Source of the DNA: CAZIQY01 sp964541605 | GTDB lineage: Bacteria; Desulfobacterota; Syntrophia; Syntrophales; UBA2185 | NCBI GenBank assembly: GCA_964541605.1 | Contig: CAZIQY010000067.1 | Coordinates: 1 to 15,562 of the forward strand | Reading direction: 5' to 3' | DNA length: 15,562 nt | Shown here: positions 1 to 6,842 of the stretch, in pieces | Layout: every line of letters starts with the position of its first letter | How positions within the stretch are numbered: the first letter of the stretch is position 1 | The notes under the pieces: generated by a model | What the model was told of the DNA's origin: nothing | Seen by the model: only the letters and a program-made list of their open reading frames with translations | The model's database searches: none | Position numbers and translations under genes: made by a program

Positions 1-11
1 TTAGAATTGTT

Positions 12-188
12 TTAATGATTTTGATGCCCCGCCCTGTGGGCGGGGTAGTTCACTTGATCGTGATTGTCAGTTCCTTGGGCGTCACCCACCCAAACGAAAG
101 TCTGTGACTGGTCGGCATATACGGGAAAAACCGGACAGACGAATACAGAAGCGATCAGGAATATCAGGAGAAGAAACGAAGGGACCAC
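12..188 (-). pseudogene. Possible remnant of a secreted-protein gene (signal peptide only)
   Basis: Read on the minus strand from a GTG at 188, this frame gives about 58 residues. They begin with a hydrophobic stretch (PSFLLLIFLIASVFV), followed by PVFPVYA and then a polar segment, which looks like a Sec signal peptide with an A-x-A type cleavage site (VYA, then DQSQ). Only about 34 residues would follow, and the last dozen are encoded by the GC-rich hairpin at 27-45. The natural end of a gene may therefore have been replaced by that repeat. No convincing ribosome-binding site precedes the GTG, and the frame stays open upstream to 368. It could equally be a chance ORF. No family is recognised. 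Confidence 0.22.
27..45. repeat. GC-rich perfect hairpin, possible mobile-element end or terminator stem
   Basis: CCCCGCCC, a TGT loop and GGGCGGGG form a perfect 8-bp stem with a 3-base loop. There is no clean T-run on either side, so it is a poor intrinsic terminator. Hairpins of this kind, flanked by a short conserved sequence, occur at ends of IS200/IS605-type elements and as dispersed palindromes. No transposase is visible here, so that link is an inference. On the minus strand it falls inside the tail of the ORF ending at 12. Confidence 0.5.
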
Positions 189-426
189 AATTTCGCCCGG
201 CGTCGATGCACTATATTGTGCGCAGTTCTGTCCGGTTAAAAAAATAGGCGCTGGGGCAGGCTTCTTGTGCTGAAAAGATTGCTTGGAGTCAGTGATCGTG
301 GGGAAGCTTTGCATGATTATGTTATTGAAGTTTACGACACCAAAAATACCGCAATGATTGATCCACAACGCCTGAAATCAGCGGCGACTTTAAATCACAC
401 GCTGGATGGATTTGTTGGAACGCTAT
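189..426. other. Stretch with no recognisable gene
   Basis: Short ORFs run through this stretch on both strands (for example 267-449 plus). None has a good ribosome-binding site, a recognisable motif or a convincing neighbour relationship. I see no clear promoter or terminator. It may be decayed coding sequence. Confidence 0.4.
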
Positions 427-663
427 TTATATATCATAGTAAGCCGTAAGCCCTGTAAACAACAGGACTATCCCGATGATAGTGAATACCAGGTTTATCC
501 ATATGATCCACTTCGGAGCAGCTTGGGCTTCGTTACGCAAAACTCTCCATGACCAGAAATTACCAAAGACCGCGATGATAGCAAGAATCATAAGTGCGAG
601 GTGTCCGGTTATGTAAAATAGGAACGCAGCGACAGCATTTATCAGTACGGAAAGAAATCCCAT
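427..663 (-). CDS. Small integral membrane protein, unknown function
   Basis: This 78-residue protein is almost entirely hydrophobic. Likely membrane segments lie at about residues 3-17, 20-38 and 51-71. A short polar loop between the last two (RNEAQAAPK) carries the only cluster of charged residues. The ATG at 663 is preceded by an AAAGGAAA purine stretch, a usable ribosome-binding site. It is co-directional with the frameshifted membrane-protein gene that ends at 742, so the two may be co-transcribed. I do not recognise the family. The size and hydrophobicity suggest a small accessory or orphan inner-membrane protein. Coding status rests on the clean start, hydrophobic pattern and context rather than on a motif. 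Confidence 0.6.
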   Translation of the reverse strand: MGFLSVLINAVAAFLFYITGHLALMILAIIAVFGNFWSWRVLRNEAQAAPKWIIWINLVFTIIGIVLLFTGLTAYYDI

Positions 664-741
664 AGTTTTTGTTTCCTTTTTTATTCCATCTAACGCTTTG
701 TGTTTGAAGTGATTGAGTATTTATCAGTGACAAGAAAGCGT

Positions 742-1310
742 TTATTGCGCGTGCGCGGAACGTTGCCGGCGCGCCCGTTTTTTGTACCACACCGTAAAGA
801 TTGCTCCGACGACCAGGTTGGTCATGCTGATGTAGAAATAAACCCAGTCGGGCAACTGCACGATGTGGCTGTGTTTGACAGCGACATGACGGCGGAAACG
901 GTCATCAGACACGCCCAGACCACAGCGATAACCATACAGGCGCGGACAACATGCACATCATTCCAGCGATCTTTCGGCAGATCGCGTCTGGCATATTGCA
1001 GCGTGAAGGGTTTTTTCAGCGCGATTGAAATCCAGACCAGTCCGGCTAAATAGCCGTTGGCCAAAAGATCCATGTTTTCGGCGGCCCAGATTATTTTCAG
1101 GCCATTGACCAGAATGGCGCAGGCCGCGAAAAAGATGAGTGATCCCCATTGCAGGATGAATCGGTCGCGAAGATCGCGGAAACCGAAAACAACGGATGCT
1201 GCCAGACAAATCAGGATGGCCATCTCCAGCTGATACAGTGAATGTCCGGCAATGAACATAAAGAGCAGCCATGGGATGAATCCTAAAATCAATTGAAGAA
1301 ACTCTTTCAT
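742..1310 (-). pseudogene. Polytopic membrane protein, unknown function, apparent one-base deletion near 876-880
   Basis: The uninterrupted frame from the ATG at 1310 stops at 822 after 162 residues, and its last 20 or so residues look like out-of-frame sequence (SLSNTATSCSCPTG). Moving to the -1 frame near 876-880 gives a natural membrane-protein end: KHSHIVQLPDWVYFYISMTN, then NLVVGAIFTVWYKKRARR and a stop at 742. The repaired product would be about 189 residues. It has roughly six membrane segments (near 4-22, 30-44, 56-74, 82-98, 124-144 and the restored last one) and a basic C-terminal tail. Restoring one base after ATGTCGCTG would read MSLFKHSH, which is plausible. An AAAGG motif precedes the ATG. 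It is divergent from the SOS repressor gene. The family is not recognised. I cannot tell a true mutation from a sequencing error. Confidence 0.7.
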
Positions 1311-1509
1311 CTGAATGCCTTTATTGAATTATGATGAAGGAAGTATAAAGAAACCGCGCTTATGTCAATGAAATATTGATCACAATATGTGAGGGGTGGT
1401 GTCGATGTTTGTCGGACGTGAATTATGTTTATTATGGATTGAAGTCCAGCATTTGCTTCAAGGTTGACGATTTGTTTAGCAGGAGGAAGGGAAAGATTAT
1501 TTTTTCTTA

Positions 1510-1538
1510 TTGACAATAGAACGAATGTTCTATATAGT
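1510..1538 (+). promoter_or_regulatory. Promoter of the LexA-like gene (-35 TTGACA, -10 TATAGT)
   Basis: TTGACA at 1510-1515 is a perfect sigma-70 -35 element. Exactly 17 bases later, TATAGT at 1533-1538 matches five of six -10 positions. The spacer is filled by the palindromic operator described separately. Transcription should start about 7 bases after the -10, at about 1544-1546, which coincides with the ATG of the repressor gene at 1546. Confidence 0.85.
1516..1533. promoter_or_regulatory. SOS-box-like operator, GAAC-N4-GTTC type
   Basis: ATAGAAC, GAAT and GTTCTAT form a perfect 7+7 inverted repeat around four bases. The core GAAC-N4-GTTC matches the LexA (DinR) box known from Bacillus and several other phyla, rather than the CTGT-N8-ACAG box of Escherichia coli. 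It sits exactly between the -35 and -10 of the repressor's own promoter, so bound repressor would block RNA polymerase. Autoregulation is inferred. Confidence 0.85.
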
Positions 1539-1545
1539 GTGAAGC

Positions 1546-2133
1546 ATGGAAAAGAAACGAACCATACAGAGTGTCGCCAGGCAGATCGGCCACTTCTTCC
1601 AGGAGAACCGGCGCATGCCCTCCTATCAGGAAATGCTGGATCTTCTCAGTGTCCGATCAAAAAGTGTTGTCCACTTCTGGGTCAACAAACTGATGGCCAG
1701 CGGCCTCCTTGAAAAAGATGATAAGGGTCACTTGAGTCTGACGAGGCGGTCATTCGCAATCCCCATGGTCGGTTCTGTTCAGGCTGGTTTTCCATCACCG
1801 GAAGAAGAGGTTCTTGGCGACATTATTTCACTGGATGAATATCTTATCAATTATCCCGAAACATCTTTCCTCCTTCAGGTGAGCGGCGATTCCATGATTG
1901 AAGAAGGCATCATGCCGGGTGATCTGGTCATCGTGGAAAAGGGCAGAGAGCCGAAGAACGGCGACATCGTGATTGCTGAGGTGGATGGCGAATGGACATT
2001 GAAATACTTCAGGCGGGAAGGGAAAAGCGTTGTTCTTGAAGCAGCCAATCCCAGGTATCCCATCATCAGGGCGAAATCGGAGCTGCGTGTGGGCGGCGTC
2101 GTTACTGCGGTAATCCGGAGATACCATCGCTGA
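1546..2133 (+). CDS. lexA: LexA-family SOS repressor with UmuD-like protease domain
   Basis: The 195-residue product has an N-terminal winged-helix domain of LexA type (about 5-66; recognition region around RSKSVVHFW) and a C-terminal S24 self-cleaving protease domain. The cleavage site is Ala80-Gly81 in VQAGFPSP. This is closer to the UmuD site (CGFPSP) than to classical LexA. Catalytic Ser116 lies in SGDSMIEEG and Lys153 in GEWTLKYF. Expected role: represses SOS genes and inactivates itself when RecA filaments form on damaged DNA. The ATG at 1546 is the earliest possible start because TGA at 1540 closes the frame. No ribosome-binding site precedes it, and the promoter predicts a leaderless message. 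dinB lies downstream on the same strand. A second lexA elsewhere in the genome cannot be excluded. Confidence 0.9.
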   Translation: MEKKRTIQSVARQIGHFFQENRRMPSYQEMLDLLSVRSKSVVHFWVNKLMASGLLEKDDKGHLSLTRRSFAIPMVGSVQAGFPSPEEEVLGDIISLDEYLINYPETSFLLQVSGDSMIEEGIMPGDLVIVEKGREPKNGDIVIAEVDGEWTLKYFRREGKSVVLEAANPRYPIIRAKSELRVGGVVTAVIRRYHR

Positions 2134-2161
2134 ATTTATTAGAGATGACGAGAATTAAAAT

Positions 2162-2395
2162 ATGCGAAGTATCGCAACAGATTCATCAAGATTGGCAAGG
2201 TGGCCATGGGCAAAGTCCCATAGAATTTATTCCAGGCCAACCCTCCGTAAACGCTTCTGCCGTTTTATAGAAACATCTGCCTGGGATGAAAAACTCCTGA
2301 GTCAGGAGAAATGGCTTAACGGGATATGCCTTGGCTGTATCATCGTATCCGTTCTTTACTTCTCGCCCATCTTAATATTATCTGTCCTGAAATAA
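2162..2395 (+). CDS. Possible small protein with a C-terminal membrane segment
   Basis: A 77-residue frame fills most of the 281-base gap between the repressor gene and dinB. The N-terminal half is basic and of low complexity in character. The C-terminal third is a plausible membrane helix (GICLGCIIVSVLYFSPILI). No clear ribosome-binding site precedes the ATG, no motif is recognised, and the frames overlapping it are short as well. If real, it would be co-transcribed with the SOS genes. It could instead be a leader or decayed sequence. I regard the coding call as doubtful. Confidence 0.25.
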   Translation: MRSIATDSSRLARWPWAKSHRIYSRPTLRKRFCRFIETSAWDEKLLSQEKWLNGICLGCIIVSVLYFSPILILSVLK

Positions 2396-2414
2396 ACATC
2401 GACAGGCTCTTAAC

Positions 2415-3482
2415 GTGAGCATGACGGCCTTGATCAATTATCCCAAAAGAAGAATTCTTCATCTCGACATGGACGCATTCTTTGCCGCTGTCGAAGAAAA
2501 AAGGAATCCCGATCTGAAAGGGAAACCCGTTGTCATCGGCGGTCAGGGAGATCCATCCAAGAGAGGAGTTGTCTCCACGGCGAATTATGAAGCCAGGAAA
2601 TTCGGTGTTCATTCCGCCATGCCCCTTAGAACCGCTTATAAACTCTGCCCTCAAGCCATTTTCCTTCCTGTAGACTACGAAGCCTATGTGGCAGCCTCCC
2701 GACAATTTAAATCTGTCATGAAGTACATTTGTCCGATCATGGAAGATGTGGGCATTGATGAGGCATTTCTGGATGTTTCTGATCTGCCGGAAGAAAGCGA
2801 AATTATCGCTCTCAAAATCAAGGCAGGGATTCTGGATAAAACAGACCTTACCTGCTCCATCGGCATTGCTCCCAATAAGCTCCTGGCTAAGATCGCTTCA
2901 GATATGCTGAAACCCAATGGCCTGACCATTCTGACTGAGAATGATATTGAGAGTCGCTTATGGCCTTTACCTATCAGAAAACTGTATGGCATCGGGCCCA
3001 AGACAGAGGAGCATTTGAAGAATATGGGCATTGAAACTATCGGTCAGTTGGCAGCATTGCCCCTTGAAAAACTGATTGAACAGTTTGGCAAATCCTATGG
3101 GCATTATCTATATGAGGCAGGCAGAGGTATTGATGACAGCCCTCTTGTTACACACTGGGAACCGAAATCAATCAGTCGGGAGACGACATTTCAGGTGGAC
3201 GTAAAGGACTGGCAGGTTATAGCCAGGACACTTGCAGAGCTGACAAAAGAAGTGGTCGCTGATATGATGGATCATGGATATACAGCTAAAACCATTACCG
3301 TAAAGATCAGGTTCAGTGATTTTCAGACCTTTACCAGGGCAAAAACAATTCCTGATTATTCGGACTCTGAAGAAGAGATCAGGAAAGCTGCCTTTGCCTG
3401 CCTGAAGCGGATTGAGTTGAATAAGAGAGTGAGGCTCATCGGTGTCAGGGCCAGTAATATGGAAAAGCGTGATAAGGCATGA
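2415..3482 (+). CDS. dinB: DNA polymerase IV (Y-family translesion polymerase), C-terminus shortened
   Basis: The 355-residue Y-family polymerase copies past damaged template bases. Palm residues are visible: Asp18 in HLDMD, Asp115-Glu116 in VGIDEAFLD, and the likely steric-gate Phe23. The thumb has the helix-hairpin-helix region around LYGIGPKTEEHL, and the little-finger domain ends in RLIGVRAS. The protein stops at NMEKRDKA without the usual C-terminal clamp-binding peptide (Q-x-x-L-F/L). The stop codon at 3480-3482 coincides with the edge of a caspase-like gene fragment on the other strand, so the tail may have been lost by rearrangement. Start is GTG 2415 or ATG 2421; neither has a strong ribosome-binding site. 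It follows the SOS repressor gene on the same strand and is probably SOS-induced. Confidence 0.92.
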   Translation: MSMTALINYPKRRILHLDMDAFFAAVEEKRNPDLKGKPVVIGGQGDPSKRGVVSTANYEARKFGVHSAMPLRTAYKLCPQAIFLPVDYEAYVAASRQFKSVMKYICPIMEDVGIDEAFLDVSDLPEESEIIALKIKAGILDKTDLTCSIGIAPNKLLAKIASDMLKPNGLTILTENDIESRLWPLPIRKLYGIGPKTEEHLKNMGIETIGQLAALPLEKLIEQFGKSYGHYLYEAGRGIDDSPLVTHWEPKSISRETTFQVDVKDWQVIARTLAELTKEVVADMMDHGYTAKTITVKIRFSDFQTFTRAKTIPDYSDSEEEIRKAAFACLKRIELNKRVRLIGVRASNMEKRDKA

Positions 3483-3646
3483 ACGGCTTCTCTCAATCTT
3501 GCAAAAAGTTTCTGAGCGTCAAGATACGGCTCGTTATTCTCTTTCAATCTCCTGATGAGGAATTCTACAAAGACACTCTGATCAGGAACCGTTTTCAAAG
3601 AACCACTCGTCATGGCTTTTCGGCTGGGCAGTTCATAAATCTTTTC
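3482..3646 (-). pseudogene. Fragment of a caspase-like (peptidase C14) protein gene
   Basis: On the minus strand about 55 residues read like the region after the catalytic Cys of bacterial caspase-like proteins. They include IYELPSRKAMTSGSLKTV, then DQSVFVEFLIRRL, and LDAQKLFARLREAV. In intact homologues this is followed by NNS and PQYG-type sequence. Here homology ends at REAV (3482-3493), exactly at the dinB stop codon, and the frame then runs into antisense dinB. A stop also lies just upstream in the frame (TAA about 18 bases before GTG 3649), and no catalytic His/Cys half is present. It is therefore a doubly truncated remnant, not a working gene. The family call is from memory of the motif pattern. 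Confidence 0.65.
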
Positions 3647-3705
3647 CACAGATATGCCGGGCGGTTAACGTTGGATCAGCCGGGGGTTCATTGCTCTCCG
3701 CATTT

Positions 3706-5187
3706 CTACCGGGAAGACCTTTCGCACTCTTTCCAGATGTAATCAAAAAGGTATTTCCCGAAATCAGACACGACAACCGTTTTCGACGGATCGATCTTCA
3801 CGTTGTTGAGATACTGAAGACGCAGAAAATCACCGTTGTCGAGTTCGGGAATCATCCCGGAAAAGAAGAAACCCAGCATTTCCGCCGCCGCGCAGGATTG
3901 TGCCGTGGCGGGGTCTGAGAGCGGCAGATCCAGAAATATGCAGTCGATTTTCTGTAAACACATGTCACGTAGATGGTACCGGATGCAATCCTGAAAATCC
4001 TTTCCATACCGTATCAATGTGAAGAAGGCCAATCCCAGGTCGTGACTCGCATTGATTTCCACATGTGAAAGCGCTTCCATCACGTCCCGGGTTTCCTGAC
4101 CATCGCCGAGTGTACGGGTGAAACCGCCGTTCTCATAGATTTTCCCGATCACGGTCCGATGCTGATACGGGGGGTAAACCGTGCGGTCCGGTTCCCGGTT
4201 AAGCCTGTTGTACATGAGGACGACGGCCTGCCGCTGCTCCGGCGCTTCATCGATCTTTTTGAAGGTCAGCCTTTTCGGGATATAGCCGAAGAGGATTCCC
4301 GTTTCCCTGGCGCCCAGCGCCCGGTTGGCCTTCTGGGAATACGGATGGAGCGCTACGGATTCGATGAACAATCCGTAAAGCCCCCGCTCCCGGGCGTAAT
4401 CGATGCTCGCCTTCTTGATTTTTTCAAAGAGCCCCCGGCCTCTGTACCTGGGATCGACAATCCCTGTACCCATCTCGGCCACGGAACTGCCGGGATGGGT
4501 TTTCTTGTAACCTTGATGGGCAACGACCTCATTTTCCGGGTTCAGGGCCGTCATGGATACCTGAATGCCGCTTTCAATCAACTCCCTGATCTTTTCCGGA
4601 AAGTACGCGTACTCCATGTACGAGTAGCCATAGACGCGGTAGAGACACCGGGCGAGGGCGGCCCCTTCCTCGGGGAGCATCCGCCTTATTGTGATCGGTA
4701 CGTCTTCGCTGACGATTTCATGGGACACTCCGGTATCGTCGTGTTCCTCAATTTCCGATCTCAGGATTCTCTCTTTCGAAAAATCCTTGATGAATTCGAT
4801 CCGTTTCCCCTGGAGACCCAGATTGATGAAACGCACCTCATCGGTGAATGCCTTGATAAGCCGCATGCCAAATCCGACTTGTTCATCGCCTTCTATTTTT
4901 TTCCAGTCCATCGGCAATCCCCTGTCCTCGACAGCGACGACAAACCGGGCAGGGCGGGTCTCGACGATGACATCATAGTATTCGTCAGGTCTGTTCTCGA
5001 AGGCATGTTGAATAACGTTCAAACAAGCCTCTTCCGTGACGATCTCGAAATGCCCTGCCTCTTCCTCGGTCAATCCTGCCCGCACAGCATAGTCGCGGAC
5101 AAGGTTGCAGATCGCCGGAAGGTATTTTCTGTGTGTCGTGACGGTTGCTTTGACAATAAGGTGAGACGGTTTTTTTTCTGTGCTCAT
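3706..5187 (-). CDS. Fusion of RsbW-like ATPase domain with GNAT acetyltransferase
   Basis: The 493-residue soluble protein has several parts. Residues about 10-140 form an anti-sigma-factor-type histidine-kinase-like ATPase fold: N-box EEACLNVIQHAF around Asn57, G1-like DRGLPMD at 88-94, G2-like GFGMRLI at 105-111. Residues about 165-330 form a GNAT acetyltransferase with the acetyl-CoA loop DPRYRGRGLFEKI around 245-256. The last 150 residues are unassigned and may be a second, divergent GNAT-like lobe. Its ATG overlaps the exporter stop codon (ATGA), and AAGGAG precedes it, so the two genes are translationally coupled. RsbW-type domains phosphorylate anti-anti-sigma factors. No partner gene is nearby, so a signalling role is only inferred. 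Substrates of either half are unknown. Confidence 0.8.
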   Translation of the reverse strand: MSTEKKPSHLIVKATVTTHRKYLPAICNLVRDYAVRAGLTEEEAGHFEIVTEEACLNVIQHAFENRPDEYYDVIVETRPARFVVAVEDRGLPMDWKKIEGDEQVGFGMRLIKAFTDEVRFINLGLQGKRIEFIKDFSKERILRSEIEEHDDTGVSHEIVSEDVPITIRRMLPEEGAALARCLYRVYGYSYMEYAYFPEKIRELIESGIQVSMTALNPENEVVAHQGYKKTHPGSSVAEMGTGIVDPRYRGRGLFEKIKKASIDYARERGLYGLFIESVALHPYSQKANRALGARETGILFGYIPKRLTFKKIDEAPEQRQAVVLMYNRLNREPDRTVYPPYQHRTVIGKIYENGGFTRTLGDGQETRDVMEALSHVEINASHDLGLAFFTLIRYGKDFQDCIRYHLRDMCLQKIDCIFLDLPLSDPATAQSCAAAEMLGFFFSGMIPELDNGDFLRLQYLNNVKIDPSKTVVVSDFGKYLFDYIWKECERSSR

Positions 5188-6643
5188 GGGGAAATCTCCT
5201 TTTGCTTTCTCTTTTCCTCCAGTCCGGTAAGATATGAAACGATCATTCCGATAACGCTGATGAGACCGAGTATAAGAAAGATATAGCGGAAGCCGAGGTA
5301 GAGGTTGTCGGCGGAGAAGCCCGGACCGGCCAGTGTATGATCGCCTCCGGACGGATGAACGATTTGTGAAAAGATGGTTTCAAACAGGACGACGCCGATG
5401 GTTGCTCCCAAATAGGTTACTGTATTCAGAATGCCTGAAATGGTTCCTTCGTCCTTATCAGAAGAAGCCTTCATGATCAGAGCATATTGTTCGGCGGGAC
5501 GAACATGCCGTTGCCGATCGCCCTGATGACAAAAAAAGCAACCACAAAGAGAAGTCCCCCGAGATGAAGGGTGAACGAGAAGAAGAAAAACGAAAACGCC
5601 GTGATGGCCATGGCCAGGGTGCTGATGAGAACGGGATTCGTTTTTTCGGAGTATTTCCCGGCAAAGAGTGGGACGATTACGAACACAACGGAATATATCA
5701 TAAGAAAAAGCCCGATACGAGTCGGCGTCAGATGTTTGAGCAGATCGAGATAGAAGGGAATCAAAAAATTATGCGCCGCCATGGTCATATAGATGATGAA
5801 ATTCGCTATGAGCGGAAAGTAAAGCCGCGGATTCCTGAATAGCGAAATATCGATGAGGGGCGAAGCGAATCTTTTTTCTCTCACGACAAAGGCAACGCCG
5901 CAAAGGGCGGAAAGAATGAACCCGGAGAGGATGATCGCGGAGGTCCACCCGTATTCCTGGCCGTTGTTCATGGTAAACAGCAACAGGGAGATTGCCGCCA
6001 GGCTAAGGAAGGCTGCCGGGAAGTCAAACCGGGTGACGTTGACGTCCCGTTTCTGCACGACCTGTCCGGGGATGACTTTTCCGGCGACAAGGATTGCCGC
6101 AATCCCTATCGGGATGTTGATGAAAAAAATCCACTGCCAGGAGATGTAGCCCGTAATGAATCCTCCCAGCGGCGCCCCCAGGGTTATTCCCAGTGCGCTC
6201 GCTGAGGTGAATATCCCGAATGCCTTCCCTGTTTTTTCCCGGGGAATATACCGCGAGATGAGCGCCATGGAAGTCGCGGCCAGCATGGAACTCCCCAATC
6301 CCTGCACAAAACGGGAGACGGTAAGCATGTCAATGCCGGCGGAAACACCGCACATAAGCGAGCCCCCGGTGAAGAGAAGGTAGCCCCAGAGGAAAAACCG
6401 CTTCAGCCCCATCCTGTCGGCCAACTTGCCGAACAACAGGAGAGTGCTCGACGCCGCCAGAATATAGATAAAGACGATCCTGGATATGTCGCTCAAGCTG
6501 GAGTCGAAATATCTTGCCATTGTCGACAGAGATACATTGACAATGTAGCTGTCCAGCCTTGCCATGAAGGTTGCCAGCGCAACACTGAATATGATCAGGG
6601 CATCCCTGGAATTTTCATTAACGGGCATAGAGTTTTCTTGCAC
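5184..6643 (-). pseudogene. DHA2-family (EmrB/QacA) MFS drug exporter, apparent one-base deletion near 5479
   Basis: The first frame (GTG 6643, or ATG 6628, down to 5477) encodes 388 residues of a 14-helix DHA2-type proton antiporter. Motif A is seen as GKLADRMGLKR, and the antiporter motif as GITLGAPLGGFITGYISWQW. It stops after GNGMFVPPNNML. The remaining 96 residues continue in the -1 frame from MKASSDKDEGTISGI to the stop at 5184, as in full-length relatives (PPNN...GTASGI). One inserted base after CTC would restore an exporter of about 486 residues. No slippery heptamer is visible, so a mutation or sequencing error is likelier than programmed frameshifting. It overlaps the ATPase-GNAT gene downstream, which suggests an operon. 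The start has no strong ribosome-binding site. Substrate unknown. Confidence 0.85.
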
Positions 6644-6680
6644 GTCTGCGCGTCCAATATGATTATGTGCATCTGCGGCG

Positions 6681-6832
6681 TTAAGACCGTAGCGCCCGGA
6701 TCGGGTCGATCCTTGAGGCGGTTCGGGCCGGATAGTAGCCGAAGAAAATGCCCACGGCAGTGGCCACGCCGAAGCCGCCTACGATCAGTGAGATGCTGCC
6801 GATGGCGCCCAAGAGGAGTGAAAAAACAGGAA
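6681..6832 (-). pseudogene. MacB-type ABC permease C-terminal remnant with internal deletion
   Basis: Between fixB and the exporter the minus strand encodes FSLLLGAIGSISLIVGGFG, joined directly to VATAVGIFFGYYPARTASRI, then DPIRALRS and a stop at 6681. The first part is the start of the FtsX/MacB permease core. The second is its very end (GYYPARKAARLDPIEALR in relatives). In intact proteins a long stretch lies between them, including the TERTREIGIRKA loop. So the gene has lost its 5' part and an internal segment of roughly 80-100 residues. The remnant begins only a few bases after the fixB stop codon. Confidence 0.75.
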
Positions 6833-6842
6833 GAAGATTTTT

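Noticed and set aside
1464..1712. Plus-strand frame overlapping the start of the SOS repressor gene, with AGGAGG near 1481
   Set aside because: The start would be TTG, upstream of that AGGAGG, so the site cannot serve it. The product looks like out-of-frame repressor sequence.
4159..5286. Long plus-strand frame of 375 codons
   Set aside because: It is antisense to the ATPase-GNAT fusion, whose motifs are clear. The plus-strand product has no recognisable domain and no ribosome-binding site.
876..5482. Programmed -1 frameshifting for the two broken genes
   Set aside because: Neither joint has an X-XXY-YYZ slippery heptamer or an obvious downstream stimulatory structure, so deletion or sequencing error is simpler.
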